From the NCBI RefSeq assembly GCF_000015285.1, contig NC_008709.1:2480001-2544000 (forward strand): a stretch of 64,000 bases of DNA. The letters are read 5' to 3'. A program made the position numbers and the translations under genes. How positions within the stretch are numbered: the first letter of the stretch is position 1; every line of letters starts with the position of its first letter. Shown here in pieces: positions 46,373 through 55,837 of this stretch. The notes below the pieces were generated by a model that was not told where the DNA came from, made no database searches, and worked only from the letters and a program-made list of their open reading frames with translations. The stretch comes from Psychromonas ingrahamii 37 (GTDB lineage: Bacteria > Pseudomonadota > Gammaproteobacteria > Enterobacterales > Psychromonadaceae).

Positions 46373-47589
46373 TGACTACTTGGTTATCAATAGGCATATT
46401 ATTTACCTTTGCCGCCATTGCCTTTGTTATTTACCGTTGGGGTAATATGAAGTGTATCGGTGTTACCCCTGTTCGTAAGTTTACCTTTATCGCTATTCTC
46501 TTTACCTCGGGTTTAGATGTCGGATTAATCATGTTTCCGCTAACCGAATTTGCAGGCTATGCGGATTTGGTCAGCAGCCCTGAATATGGTTTCAGTAATC
46601 CCTTAGCCATTGAGTTTGGTTTTTGGGCTTTCCTTATTTGGGCATTCTATTTCTTAACCTGTTTCTACTTTTGCATTATTGAACCGAGAGTTAAATTTTT
46701 CGAAATTCCGTTAATTAAATGTATTAATAACGTTGTCATTATTGGTACATGTGCCTTTACGGCGTACTTGTTATTGATTAATCTGCCCTGGTATTTACCT
46801 GATTTAGGTAATGGTGAAGGCATTGTCGGCAGTTTTTACTTAATTGTATTTCTGGTGATTGCCGCAGCTGTCTATTCAAGTACCAATATTCGTTACGTCA
46901 GAATTTTAAGTTTGGTCAGTACCTGGTTATTTTTAGGCTTAATCGCATTAATGTGGGCAGGTGCCTTTTTATCTGAGAGATCAAGTGTTGGTGAGTTTTT
47001 TACTACCTTCGCTTTATTAGGCGACTACTTCGCCAATCTGCACAACTTTGTATTGCCGATTAATGATTATCATGAATTTTACTTATTTTGGTGGTTTGCC
47101 TGGAGTATTATGATTGGTCAATTTACCGCACGTTTTGTCAGTGGAATGAGAACCTATCAGGTATTACTTGCCATGATGGTATTCCCGTCTATCCCAATTG
47201 CAATCTGGTTTACCGTCCTTTATTACTACAGCGCTAATGCTATTCCAACCGCTGGCTTATATAATCTTGCAATGGTGATAGTGGGAGTGACATTTGTGAT
47301 CAACTCACTTGATTCACTGGTTCGGCTCTATACCGACAACTTAAATCTGACCGTACAGCGTTTTGGTAAAGCGCGTTATATTATCGGTAACATAACGCTA
47401 ATAAGCAGCTTGACACTGTTGTTCAAATTAGACTTTTTGCAAATCCAGTGGGTTGGCGCATTGGCAATCGCATTAATTTTAGGGTGCTTCGCTTATATCC
47501 TGAAGAATCACTCTCGTACGGTTGCCGATATTGATCGTTCACCGATCGAAAACAAAATCGACTTTACTAAGATTGAACTTGCAAATTGA
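46372..47589 (+). CDS. BCCT-family osmolyte transporter, short form
   Basis: 405 residues and about 11-12 hydrophobic segments; typical BCCT proteins exceed 500. Recognisable parts are EFGFWAFLIWAFYFL, the helix-8 region LFWWFAWSIMIGQFTARFVSGMR and VINSLDSLVRLYTDN. Ion-gradient import of choline, betaine or related compounds is the family role. Location between choV and a MarR gene suggests osmolyte uptake, but substrate residues differ from BetT or BetP, so specificity is open. Confidence 0.75.
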   Translation: MTTWLSIGILFTFAAIAFVIYRWGNMKCIGVTPVRKFTFIAILFTSGLDVGLIMFPLTEFAGYADLVSSPEYGFSNPLAIEFGFWAFLIWAFYFLTCFYFCIIEPRVKFFEIPLIKCINNVVIIGTCAFTAYLLLINLPWYLPDLGNGEGIVGSFYLIVFLVIAAAVYSSTNIRYVRILSLVSTWLFLGLIALMWAGAFLSERSSVGEFFTTFALLGDYFANLHNFVLPINDYHEFYLFWWFAWSIMIGQFTARFVSGMRTYQVLLAMMVFPSIPIAIWFTVLYYYSANAIPTAGLYNLAMVIVGVTFVINSLDSLVRLYTDNLNLTVQRFGKARYIIGNITLISSLTLLFKLDFLQIQWVGALAIALILGCFAYILKNHSRTVADIDRSPIENKIDFTKIELAN

Positions 47590-47654
47590 TTATAAAGTTA
47601 ACAAAATCGGTGCTTCCAGTATAACAACACTGTAGTTTATAAGCCCCCTTTGGT

Positions 47655-47704
47655 AAAAAAGCAGAATAGTGCCCTTTCGTTATAAGCACATTCTGCTTTT
47701 TTTA
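47655..47704 (+). terminator. Rho-independent terminator after the BCCT gene
   Basis: AAAAAAGCAGAAT pairs with ATTCTGCTTTTTT and runs on into T-rich sequence. Confidence 0.8.
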
Positions 47705-47764
47705 TTTTACGCATGAGTCTTATGGAAATTTCTGTTATGGTGCGCATAAAATAATGAGGAAACT

Positions 47765-48250
47765 ATGGAAAAATACGAACAGCTATTAATTTCATTACGC
47801 AGAGTAATTAGATCTATCAGCATACATTCCCGGAAGCTGCATAAAGAGTCTGGATTAACCGTACCGCAATTAATGGTAATGCGCAAAATAGCGCAACTTG
47901 ACCAGCCGCTTGCAAAACAGATTGCTCAAGAAATCACGGTCAGCGCAGCGACTGTCACCACCATTCTTGACAGACTTCAAAGCCGGCATTTAATCATTAG
48001 AACACGCAGTGAAACAGATAAACGTAAAGTGCATTTATCGCTAAGTGAAGTGGGCCAAAAATTATTAAACGATCTGCCAAAAGCACCACTGCAAGAGCAT
48101 TTTATTAAGCGCTATCAACATCTTGAAGATTGGGAGCAAAGCCAATTACTCTCGGCTGTAGAGCGTATTGCATCGATGATGGATGCTGCCGAACTCGATG
48201 CTGCCCCGGTATTATTGGTAGGAAAAATGCGGGCCGATGAGTCTTTGTAA
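47765..48250 (+). CDS. MarR-family transcriptional regulator
   Basis: 161 residues. The winged helix-turn-helix is visible as SGLTVPQLMVMRKIAQ, LAKQIAQEITVSAATVTTIL then RLQSRHLIIRTRSETDKRK with the wing arginines. The dimer helices flank it. Ribosome site GAGGAAACT before ATG. MarR proteins of this subtype (EctR-like) often control osmolyte genes; location beside the BCCT transporter supports that, by inference. Confidence 0.9.
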   Translation: MEKYEQLLISLRRVIRSISIHSRKLHKESGLTVPQLMVMRKIAQLDQPLAKQIAQEITVSAATVTTILDRLQSRHLIIRTRSETDKRKVHLSLSEVGQKLLNDLPKAPLQEHFIKRYQHLEDWEQSQLLSAVERIASMMDAAELDAAPVLLVGKMRADESL

Positions 48251-48329
48251 TCAATTCAACCCGTTTTATGCTGCGGGTAAGACTCCCGTTTTAATCATTA
48301 TCTGACCTCTACGCCCCAACTCTCCGCCA

Positions 48330-48536
48330 ATGGATATTTGTCTTAACGCCTATTTAGGCGAATTATTTAATCCAAAAACTGGACTGCCAATCCTTCTTTA
48401 TAATTTAAATAACCAATATTTTATGCACGGCCATTATAAAAACGACACTTATAAAGATGCACTGATCTGTGTGGACAAATTTGCTTACTATTATAAATTT
48501 CATCGGCCATTATTTCAAAAATTAAGTGATTTGTAA
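48330..48536 (+). CDS. Small hypothetical protein
   Basis: 68 residues, aromatic-rich (NNQYFMHGHYKNDTYKDA). I recognise no family and see no clear ribosome site. The codon use is like that of neighbours, so it may be a real small gene or an old fragment. Confidence 0.35.
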   Translation: MDICLNAYLGELFNPKTGLPILLYNLNNQYFMHGHYKNDTYKDALICVDKFAYYYKFHRPLFQKLSDL

Positions 48537-48601
48537 GTTCACTCTATTATGATCCTTATCAGACATCAGTGATAATATTAATTTAAAGGAATAATTTTAA
48601 G

Positions 48602-48943
48602 ATGAAAAATAGCCATAAATTGTTAGTGCTAAGTGCGACTCTTATTAGTGCCATAGTCCTTACTGGATGTAATAATCAAGAAGACATCGCAGCTAAAATA
48701 TTACTGCCGACTAAAATCATCAGTGAAGTGAATGATAGTGATGTGAACATTAGAATTAAAGCAGCACTGTTTGCTGATCAAGCGCTCAAGTACCTTGAGA
48801 TTAAAGTGCAAACACATAAAGGCGATGTTTTACTGACGGGTGAAGTAGACAGCCAAAACCGGATTGATCATGTGAATAAATTAGTGATGAGCATCAAAGG
48901 TGTGCACACGACTCACAACCATCTTATTATTAAAACATCATAA
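48602..48943 (+). CDS. BON-domain lipoprotein
   Basis: 113 residues. A lipoprotein signal (ISAIVLTGC, Cys at about 23) precedes one BON domain: VNIRIKAALFADQALKYLEI, VQTHKGDVLLTGEVDSQN and NKLVMSIKGVHTTHNHLII. BON domains bind membranes; OsmY- and DolP-like proteins guard the envelope in osmotic stress. Ribosome site AAAGGAAT is 12 bases upstream. Placement beside osmoprotection genes fits. Confidence 0.85.
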   Translation: MKNSHKLLVLSATLISAIVLTGCNNQEDIAAKILLPTKIISEVNDSDVNIRIKAALFADQALKYLEIKVQTHKGDVLLTGEVDSQNRIDHVNKLVMSIKGVHTTHNHLIIKTS

Positions 48944-49241
48944 TCTATTTAGGCGTAGGAAAAACAGATCTCTTAATTAATAAAATTGCTACTACTGCTG
49001 TTCAATCAGCCGCTGGAATGGGGTAGGCTGAGCTCAGACCTGTTAATTCATATGGGATATCTGACGATATTTACCCTCCTTGCGTCGACTTTTATTATAC
49101 AAAAAACCACAGTCGTACTCGGGCCTGCTAAAGTGATGGTATATTTTTCTCGGTTTACGCGACGCTATTACTGCCAATACAAAATAGAAAAATGACTTAG
49201 TCTTTTTTACAAAGTGACTAACCCTGTTTGCAGCGGTACAC

Positions 49242-49590
49242 TTATTTAGAAAAATAGTCGATAAGAAAGTCAATAAAAGCACGTTATTTTTGAGACTGTT
49301 CTTTGTGATCGGTATAAATCAGCCTGTGCTAATTCATTTAAAACAGTGCACACATGATGGTAATAAAGTTGCCCATTTTCTGTAATGTGCATTTTTCTGG
49401 TCGTCCGATTGATTAAGGGACTTTTTTAGATAGTCTTCAAGTTCGTTAATGTTTTGCTGATAGCCACTTTAGATAATCCTATGTCTTCCGCTGCGTATTT
49501 AAAGCGAGCTAACTCAATAATCTACCTAAAGACTCTAATAGCTGGTAACTTATTTTTTTGTTCCTTAATGCTTGCACTGTTTACCTTTAG
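49242..49590 (-). pseudogene. LysR-family regulator, internally deleted
   Basis: On the minus strand the N-terminal helix-turn-helix (FKYAAEDIGLSKVAISKTLTN, shown in part: AAEDIGLSKVAISKTLT) is followed by INRTTRKMHITENGQLYYHH, then directly by the LysR C-terminal end RAFIDFLIDYFSK. About 180 residues of sensor domain are missing and frames shift. It is divergent from the FMN reductase gene, its likely former target. Confidence 0.75.
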
Positions 49591-49693
49591 TAAACTATTT
49601 TATCACTAACATAGGGTTTATTCGCTCCATTGAAGTTGTTATATTTGTATTGAGTTACCAATACCTCACCCGTAAATAATTAAGGACACGCGA

Positions 49694-50236
49694 ATGAAAA
49701 AGATACTCGCATTTTCAGGCAGCAATAATAGCCAATCAATTAATCAGAATTTGATTAATATCACGGCCAGTAAAGTTAAACATAATGACGTTACTGTGAT
49801 TGATCTAAAGGATTTTCCGTTACCTATTTATAGCATCGACATCGAAACGCAAGGGATACCCGAAGAAGCCAAAAGACTGAAAAAAATAATGTTTGGGCAT
49901 GACGCTCTGATTATTGCATCTCCTGAACACAATGGTTCCATGCCGGCATTCTTAAAAAACACCATAGATTGGTTATCTCGTCTGGCAAAACCCGGTCAGT
50001 CATTTTTTGGTGAGACAAAAAAACCCGTGCTGCTGCTAAGTACGTCACCAGGTGCAACAGGCGGCGCGACTAATATAAAAACAATGGCAGAATTAATGCC
50101 TTGGTGGGGCGGTGATGTCAAAGGGACTTATAGCCTGGGCAGTTATTACGAAAAGTTCAGCGATGGGAAGTTTGATTTGAACACAGATCAAGAACTAACC
50201 GATCTGGTTCGCCTATTTGAATCTACATTCAAATAG
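49694..50236 (+). CDS. NADPH-dependent FMN reductase
   Basis: 180 residues of flavodoxin-like fold. FSGSNNSQSINQNLIN binds the FMN phosphate, and IASPEHNGSMPAFLKNTIDW is the family signature. Such enzymes reduce quinones, chromate or azo dyes. Ribosome site AAGGACA is upstream. Formerly paired with the broken LysR gene. Confidence 0.9.
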   Translation: MKKILAFSGSNNSQSINQNLINITASKVKHNDVTVIDLKDFPLPIYSIDIETQGIPEEAKRLKKIMFGHDALIIASPEHNGSMPAFLKNTIDWLSRLAKPGQSFFGETKKPVLLLSTSPGATGGATNIKTMAELMPWWGGDVKGTYSLGSYYEKFSDGKFDLNTDQELTDLVRLFESTFK

Positions 50237-50319
50237 GCGAGTCATAGTAACAATAATAGTAATAAATTTCAGCGATTCAAACTGCCGGTCATTTAATCAA
50301 ACGTTACGCTTGTCTGCTC

Positions 50320-51576
50320 TTATGCCTTGTAACGCTTAGCTGACAATGCCTCGGAATCAATTTCGGTTTTGCTGCCCGCGATGATATCTGCAATAACAGC
50401 ACCGGAACCACAACTCATTGTCCAGCCCAGGGTGCCATGACCGGTATTAAGATATAAACCATCAATCCCACTGGCACCAACAACAGGGGTACCATCGGGT
50501 GTCATAGGTCGTAACCCCGTCCAATAATCCGCCAAAGACAAATCACATCCCTGAGCAAATAAGTCACCCACTACGTGACTAATGGTATCAGTTCGAGACT
50601 TAGGTAAATCCAAGTTATAACCGGACAACTCGGCTGTACCTGCAGCACGAATACGGTCACCTAAGCGTGTTACAGCGACCTTATAGGTTTCATCCATTAC
50701 CGTTGACAGCGGCGCATATTTTTCATTAGAAATAGGGATAGTCAATGAATAACCTTTCACGGGATAAACCGGAATATCAATATCACAGGCCTTAAGCAGC
50801 TCTTTTGAATAACTCCCCAGACACACCAGTACCTTATCAAAGGCTTGTACACCAAACTGAGTTTCAACGCCTTTAATCTTATTCGCTTGAACACTCAAGG
50901 ATTTAATATCCGAGTTAAATTGAAAAGTCACACCCAAATTTTCGCATTTCTCTTTAAGGGACTGACAAAATAAATAACAATCTCCTGTTTCATCTCCAGT
51001 CAGGCGCAACCCCCCTTTGAACTTATCAATCACAGGGGCAAGCCCAGGTTCTACTTGCGCGATTTGTTCCGGGCTTAATACCTGATGAGGTACACCCAAC
51101 GCCTTGAGTACTTTAATGTCTTTTTCTGATGCTTCCACCTGCTCATCTTTGCGAAATAACTGCAAAGTACCAGACTGACCATCTTGATATGAAATACCGA
51201 TCTCTTTTCTTAAGGCAATAAATTGATCGCGGCTGTATTCGGCAAGGGCCATCATTCTGGATTTATTTAGATTGTAATCATCACCATTACACTGCCCCAA
51301 CATCTTCGCCATCCATAAAAGCTTTTTCATTTCAGGCTCAGGACTCAGTCTAAGCGGACTATGCTTTTGCATTAGCCACTTAACCGCTTTAAAAGGGATA
51401 CCTGGCGCCGCCCAAGGCGCAGAATAACCAGGTGAAATTTGTCCTGCATTAGCAAAACTGGTTTCCAAAGCAACACCGGGCTGACGATCAATCACCGTCA
51501 CCTGAAAGCCTTTTTTCGCCAAATAGTAAGCAGAAGTAAGACCAATAACACCCGCACCTAATACACAAACTTGCAT
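50320..51576 (-). CDS. dadA: D-amino acid dehydrogenase small subunit
   Basis: 418 residues from the ATG at 51576, preceded by GGAGAG. It oxidises D-alanine to pyruvate with electrons to the respiratory chain. The FAD motif is VCVLGAGVIGLTSAYYLA; further marks are FANAGQISPGYSAPWAAPG and, at the end, NTGHGTLGWTMSCGSG. With the Na+/alanine symporter and alanine racemase on the other side, it forms an alanine catabolic locus (L-Ala to D-Ala to pyruvate). Confidence 0.95.
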   Translation of the reverse strand: MQVCVLGAGVIGLTSAYYLAKKGFQVTVIDRQPGVALETSFANAGQISPGYSAPWAAPGIPFKAVKWLMQKHSPLRLSPEPEMKKLLWMAKMLGQCNGDDYNLNKSRMMALAEYSRDQFIALRKEIGISYQDGQSGTLQLFRKDEQVEASEKDIKVLKALGVPHQVLSPEQIAQVEPGLAPVIDKFKGGLRLTGDETGDCYLFCQSLKEKCENLGVTFQFNSDIKSLSVQANKIKGVETQFGVQAFDKVLVCLGSYSKELLKACDIDIPVYPVKGYSLTIPISNEKYAPLSTVMDETYKVAVTRLGDRIRAAGTAELSGYNLDLPKSRTDTISHVVGDLFAQGCDLSLADYWTGLRPMTPDGTPVVGASGIDGLYLNTGHGTLGWTMSCGSGAVIADIIAGSKTEIDSEALSAKRYKA

Positions 51577-52181
51577 CGCAATCTCTCCAGTCAAATCAAA
51601 GTCATACGAGCTATAATCTCACACAACATATAGTTTTATCCGCTTATTTTTTAGGGTGATGAAGCATTTAAAACTGCCATAATGCTATTTCAAAGTTTTT
51701 AATATAACTTTCATTTCACGATAGCTGATAGATTGAAATGCGCCGGGAAAGAAAACTCAAATAGAACACCAGGCAAGCTCAATATTTCCCCCCAAGCACT
51801 CGCGCTGCTTAGTGATAGACAAGATTCTATTAAAGAACGCCTTTATTATATGCCGACCTATCAACGATCCGATTTTGGGAATAGTACAATTCAGCCGTTC
51901 CTGTCATACGACCCCCATCAAATACCACAGTTATATGTTTATATCAACCCCCAAAGTTATATCAACCACACAAACTAAAATAAATAGTATTATCAACTGC
52001 TTTATACTTTATTTTCAGCATTATAATTCAATAGAATGATTATAAACAAGAAATTAGAGTCAAAAAAACCATTTAAAATCACTTATAATTCCCCTAACAA
52101 ACACTTACCAATAACAAATAAGCAACAAACTATTAACAACATAGCGGTTAATAGCTAACAATAAATTAAAAGGAAATTATT
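51577..52181. other. Divergent regulatory region, dadA to symporter
   Basis: Very AT-rich. No gene supported, though plus-strand open frames exist at 51733-52039. It should hold promoters for dadA and the symporter; Lrp control is probable by analogy. Confidence 0.4.
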
Positions 52182-52292
52182 ATGCTTATCGGTGTATCTC
52201 AAGACATTAAAAATCATCAAAATACCCTAGGAAGAAATGCCAAGCAGCATTTTATTTCTTCTTTGTGTTTATCTACCCCAGTCATTTGCTAA
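52182..52292 (+). pseudogene. ald: Alanine dehydrogenase N-terminal stub
   Basis: Behind a good ribosome site (AAAAGGAAATTATT) a 36-codon frame starts [17 protein letters not shown], close to the alanine dehydrogenase start (MIIGVPKEIKNHEYRVG). Homology ends after 17 codons, and the frame stops 10 bases before the symporter ATG. Ald converts L-alanine to pyruvate, matching the locus. It may now act only as a leader ORF. Confidence 0.6.
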
Positions 52293-52302
52293 GGAAAGTA
52301 CA

Positions 52303-53898
52303 ATGAAGATCAAAAAGTCAATATTTTCACTCGTTATATTTATAACAACCCTGCTCCAAAGCCAAGCTGTATTCGCTGCTGGCAGCATTGGTACAGCCAT
52401 TAATGATACTTTTGCAAATGCAACAGGCTGGTTTGTAAGCCTTATTTTTGCACCTATACCAGGCACCAGTTTTCCCTGGATAGTCACTTGGCTGGTCATT
52501 GCAGCCGTTGTTTTTACCTTATATTTTAGATTTATTCAATTTCGTGCCATCAGACATGCGATTGATTTAATTAAGGGAGACTATTCCGATCCCAAAAATC
52601 CAGGTGAAGTGACCCACTTTCAGGCGTTAACAACCGCGCTTTCGGGTACCGTTGGCCTTGGTAATATTGCAGGCGTCGCTGTCGCACTGAGTATTGGTGG
52701 ACCGGGGGCAACATTCTGGATGGTGCTTGCGGGACTGTTAGGTATGGCATCTAAATTTACTGAATGTACGCTAGGTGTAAAATATCGTAAAGTAAATGCT
52801 GATGGCAGTATTTCTGGTGGCCCAATGCATTACATCTCTAAAGGTTTTGCTGAAAGAGGGATTCCTGGAGGCAAAATAATGGCCAGTATTTTTGCTATAT
52901 TTTGTGTACTGAGTTCATTTGGGGCGGGTAATATGTTTCAGGCAAACCAGGCTCATGCTCAGATAAGTAATATTACCGGTGCATATCCAGGCTGGATCAC
53001 AGGTGTTATCTTTGCCGTTCTTATTTTTGCAGTTATTGTTGGCGGCATAAAATCTATCGCCAACGTCAGTGAGAAAGTGGTTCCTTTTATGGCCATTCTT
53101 TATGTTACGACGGCGCTGATTATTTTAGGCGCAAATGCGGATCAAATTGGCTGGGCATTTACTCAAATTTTTGAGGGTGCTTTTACTGAAGTAGGTTTGG
53201 CAGGCGGGATTGTTGGAGCCTTAATTCAAGGTTTCAAACGTGCTGCTTTTTCTAACGAAGCGGGCGTCGGCTCGGCGCCTATCGCTCACTCTGCGGTAAA
53301 AACTAATGAGCCAATTACTGAAGGCCTTGTTTCATTGCTTGAACCTTTTATCGATACCGTGGTTATCTGTACTATGACGGCATTGGTTATTATTATTTCC
53401 GGTCAATTACTTGTTGATGCTAATACCGGCCTTTATTTATTAGGTGAAAATGGGCAGATTCTGACCGCTTCTGGCGCTTCTGGCGTTGCCTTAACATCGG
53501 TTGCTTTTGGTCAAACGGCTAGCTGGTTCCCTTACGTGCTGGCAGTAGCTGTTGTCTTATTTGCATTTTCGACCATGCTTAGCTGGTCATACTACGGGCT
53601 AAAAGCGTGGACCTATTTATTTGGTGAGAGCAAAGCGACAGAAATGAGTTATAAAATTTTATATTGTTGCTTAATTATAGTGGGTGCTGCAGCAAGCTTA
53701 GGCGCTGTGATTGATTTTTCTGATGCCGCTATGTTTGCTATGGCGATCGTCAATATTATCGGCTTGTATTTCTTAATGCCGGTAGTAAAAAGAGAATTAA
53801 ACTCTTATATGTCGCGCCTACACTCAGGAAAAATAAAGAAATTTGTTGAGGAAGAAGACGACGCTGATATAGCCCTGCCTGCTGAGGACAAAATTTAG
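52303..53898 (+). CDS. Sodium:alanine symporter, AGCS family
   Basis: 531 residues from the ATG at 52303 (AAGGAAAGT upstream), with an unusual N-terminal signal-like helix ([19 protein letters not shown]). AGCS blocks: [68 protein letters not shown] and [19 protein letters not shown]. It imports L- or D-alanine with Na+. Followed by alr. Confidence 0.94.
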   Translation: MKIKKSIFSLVIFITTLLQSQAVFAAGSIGTAINDTFANATGWFVSLIFAPIPGTSFPWIVTWLVIAAVVFTLYFRFIQFRAIRHAIDLIKGDYSDPKNPGEVTHFQALTTALSGTVGLGNIAGVAVALSIGGPGATFWMVLAGLLGMASKFTECTLGVKYRKVNADGSISGGPMHYISKGFAERGIPGGKIMASIFAIFCVLSSFGAGNMFQANQAHAQISNITGAYPGWITGVIFAVLIFAVIVGGIKSIANVSEKVVPFMAILYVTTALIILGANADQIGWAFTQIFEGAFTEVGLAGGIVGALIQGFKRAAFSNEAGVGSAPIAHSAVKTNEPITEGLVSLLEPFIDTVVICTMTALVIIISGQLLVDANTGLYLLGENGQILTASGASGVALTSVAFGQTASWFPYVLAVAVVLFAFSTMLSWSYYGLKAWTYLFGESKATEMSYKILYCCLIIVGAAASLGAVIDFSDAAMFAMAIVNIIGLYFLMPVVKRELNSYMSRLHSGKIKKFVEEEDDADIALPAEDKI

Positions 53899-53943
53899 CC
53901 AAACAACCAGGTAAATTTAATCGTCGATTAATTTGTTATATTT

Positions 53944-53973
53944 AATGCGGGTCATCGGGCTCGCATTTTTTTT
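53944..53973 (+). terminator. Terminator after the alanine symporter
   Basis: AATGCG pairs with CGCATT around a 12-base loop, followed by a run of T; 45 bases after the stop. Confidence 0.65.
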
Positions 53974-54023
53974 ACCCTATAGAAAAAAGATAGGGTAGCC
54001 AAAATTTTTTTATTATGATCTAA

Positions 54024-55169
54024 ATGGGAGCGACCAGCACTGTGAATTATAAAAACACGCATTTAACCAGAGCAATTATACATCTCGACCACCTGACTCA
54101 TAATATGAAGGTGCTGCAAAAAAAGGCCGGTAAGCGGCCACTTTTCCCCGCTATTAAGGCTAATGCCTACGGTCATGATGCAGAGATTATTGCAAAACAT
54201 CTGATCAGTCTTGGCTACACCACCTTATGCACCGCGCATCTAAGTGAGGCTGCAGAGCTTGTCGAAAAAGGGGTTAACGCTACATTTATCATCCTGTCAC
54301 CCACGCTTGCTGAAAACAGCGACTATCTCCTTGACTATGATTTTCAACCGATAGTTTCTAGCCAGGTGCAATTACAAGCGCTTGCCCAAGCAGCAAGAAG
54401 AAGAGATAAACAAATAACCATACACGTCAAAGTAGATACCGGAATGGGCCGCATGGGTGTCAGACCCGACCAGCTACTGATGTTTCTTGATGAGTGTAAA
54501 GCCCAACCTGAAATTATTATTGGAGGAGTCTGCAGCCATTTCCCCCGCGCTGATGAAAACAATTTATCTTTTTCAAAAACACAGATCAATACTTTCACTG
54601 CGCTAAAGAAAGAAACCAAAGCGTATAATATTCCTCTCTATCATATTGCCAACAGTGCAGCCCTGTTTGCGTTAGAAGAAGCACACCTTGATGCAATTCG
54701 TCCAGGTATATCAATCTATGGTCTAAAGCCATCTGTCTCTATGGTTGTCCCGGAGTTAAACGATCTTAAGCCGATAATGTCTCTTGTAAGCCGGATAACG
54801 CTGCTCAAGGAAGTCGTTCAAGATACCGGAATCAGTTATGGCCACCTGCACTACACCGATAAACCCTCTCTTATCGCCACTATTCCCATTGGATATGGTG
54901 ATGGTTTGAGCAGGTCGCTGAGCAACAGAATTGAAGTTTTAATTGGTAACGAGCGATGCAGGCAGATTGGGAATATCTGTATGGATCAGTGCATGATTGA
55001 TGTGACGCAACTTCGGGGTAAAGTCTCAATAGGGGACGAGGTTGTTATTATCGGAACTCAGGGCAGTGAAACCATAACAGCCGATGATCTCGCAAAAAAA
55101 CAGCACACAGTAAATTATGAGATAGTCACTGCGATCTCCAGTCGAGTGCCAAGAATAGTCGCTCAATGA
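54024..55169 (+). CDS. alr: Alanine racemase
   Basis: 381 residues, PLP-dependent fold-type III. The PLP lysine is in PAIKANAYGHDAEII, with HVKVDTGMGRMGV, the catalytic tyrosine region GISYGHLHYT and IPIGYGDGLSR. It interconverts L- and D-alanine, here likely for catabolism through DadA; a separate biosynthetic Alr may exist elsewhere. Confidence 0.95.
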   Translation: MGATSTVNYKNTHLTRAIIHLDHLTHNMKVLQKKAGKRPLFPAIKANAYGHDAEIIAKHLISLGYTTLCTAHLSEAAELVEKGVNATFIILSPTLAENSDYLLDYDFQPIVSSQVQLQALAQAARRRDKQITIHVKVDTGMGRMGVRPDQLLMFLDECKAQPEIIIGGVCSHFPRADENNLSFSKTQINTFTALKKETKAYNIPLYHIANSAALFALEEAHLDAIRPGISIYGLKPSVSMVVPELNDLKPIMSLVSRITLLKEVVQDTGISYGHLHYTDKPSLIATIPIGYGDGLSRSLSNRIEVLIGNERCRQIGNICMDQCMIDVTQLRGKVSIGDEVVIIGTQGSETITADDLAKKQHTVNYEIVTAISSRVPRIVAQ

Positions 55170-55397
55170 CCTGCATGAGTTATCTCTTATCTCATCGTAG
55201 TGTAATAATATACATATAATTAGGCTAAATTTTCAGACGTAAGATAATACCAAAAGAAGTTAAATTGTGATCTTAATTAAAAGGTTGGAGTATCCATTTA
55301 AATCAACAGTTGAAGGATTTATGCCTTTTGACAATGTGATCATTTAATTATTGTTTTGGTATTATTCTGTTATTGGTAGTGTGCATTCTATGCACCA

Positions 55398-55439
55398 CAA
55401 GCAGCGGCAATCGGGGCGCGGAGCTCACTCTACGGGCTA
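55398..55439 (+). repeat. 40-bp dispersed repeat, left of the UvrA-like gene
   Basis: CAAGCAGCGGCAATCGGGGC followed by GCGGAGCTCACTCTACGGGC matches, in the same orientation, 58541-58580. The GCGCGGAGCGCACCCTACGGG type is a common palindromic intergenic repeat. Confidence 0.7.
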
Positions 55440-55532
55440 AGTCTAAAATTTCCCCAAAGCCTTACAACAAATTTGACCACCTGTTTAACGACATCAGTAA
55501 AATATTCAAGGTCGTTTAAAAACCTTTCTGAA

Positions 55533-55596
55533 CCTCTAAACCTCTAAACCTCTAAACCTCTAAACCTCTAAACCTCTAAACCTCTAAACCTCTAAA
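55533..55596 (+). repeat. Tandem array of ACCTCTAA, 8 perfect copies
   Basis: Eight identical octamers plus a partial ninth (ACC). Non-coding. Probably variable in copy number by slippage. Confidence 0.9.
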
Positions 55597-55837
55597 CCGA
55601 CAGCGTATGACTATTGACTATGTTTTATCATTCTACATCACACCTTTTATTTCTAAGCAAAATTTAAAAGAGTGATCAAGGTATGAAAAATTAAAAATTG
55701 ACACTTATGGCAATATATCCACACGATAAAAACAGGTCATTTTTAAATGCAGCCTAACAAGTTATAATCACATGTTATAAATGGCAAATTCCGCTAGCGC
55801 CATATTGTTCCAGTACAGTTACAAGGGGTCTTTAATA

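Larger units (their letters stand above)
55170..55837. other. Intergenic region with two repeats, left flank of the foreign gene
   Basis: No gene. It holds the left copy of a 40-bp repeat (55398-55439) and a perfect 8-bp tandem array (55533-55596). Confidence 0.6.

Noticed and set aside
51733..52039. Two short plus-strand ORFs between dadA and the symporter
   Set aside because: No ribosome site, no family and overlapping frames in AT-rich regulatory DNA.
55533..55596. CRISPR array
   Set aside because: The 8-bp units are directly adjacent without spacers; it is a simple tandem repeat. No cas genes occur in the window.
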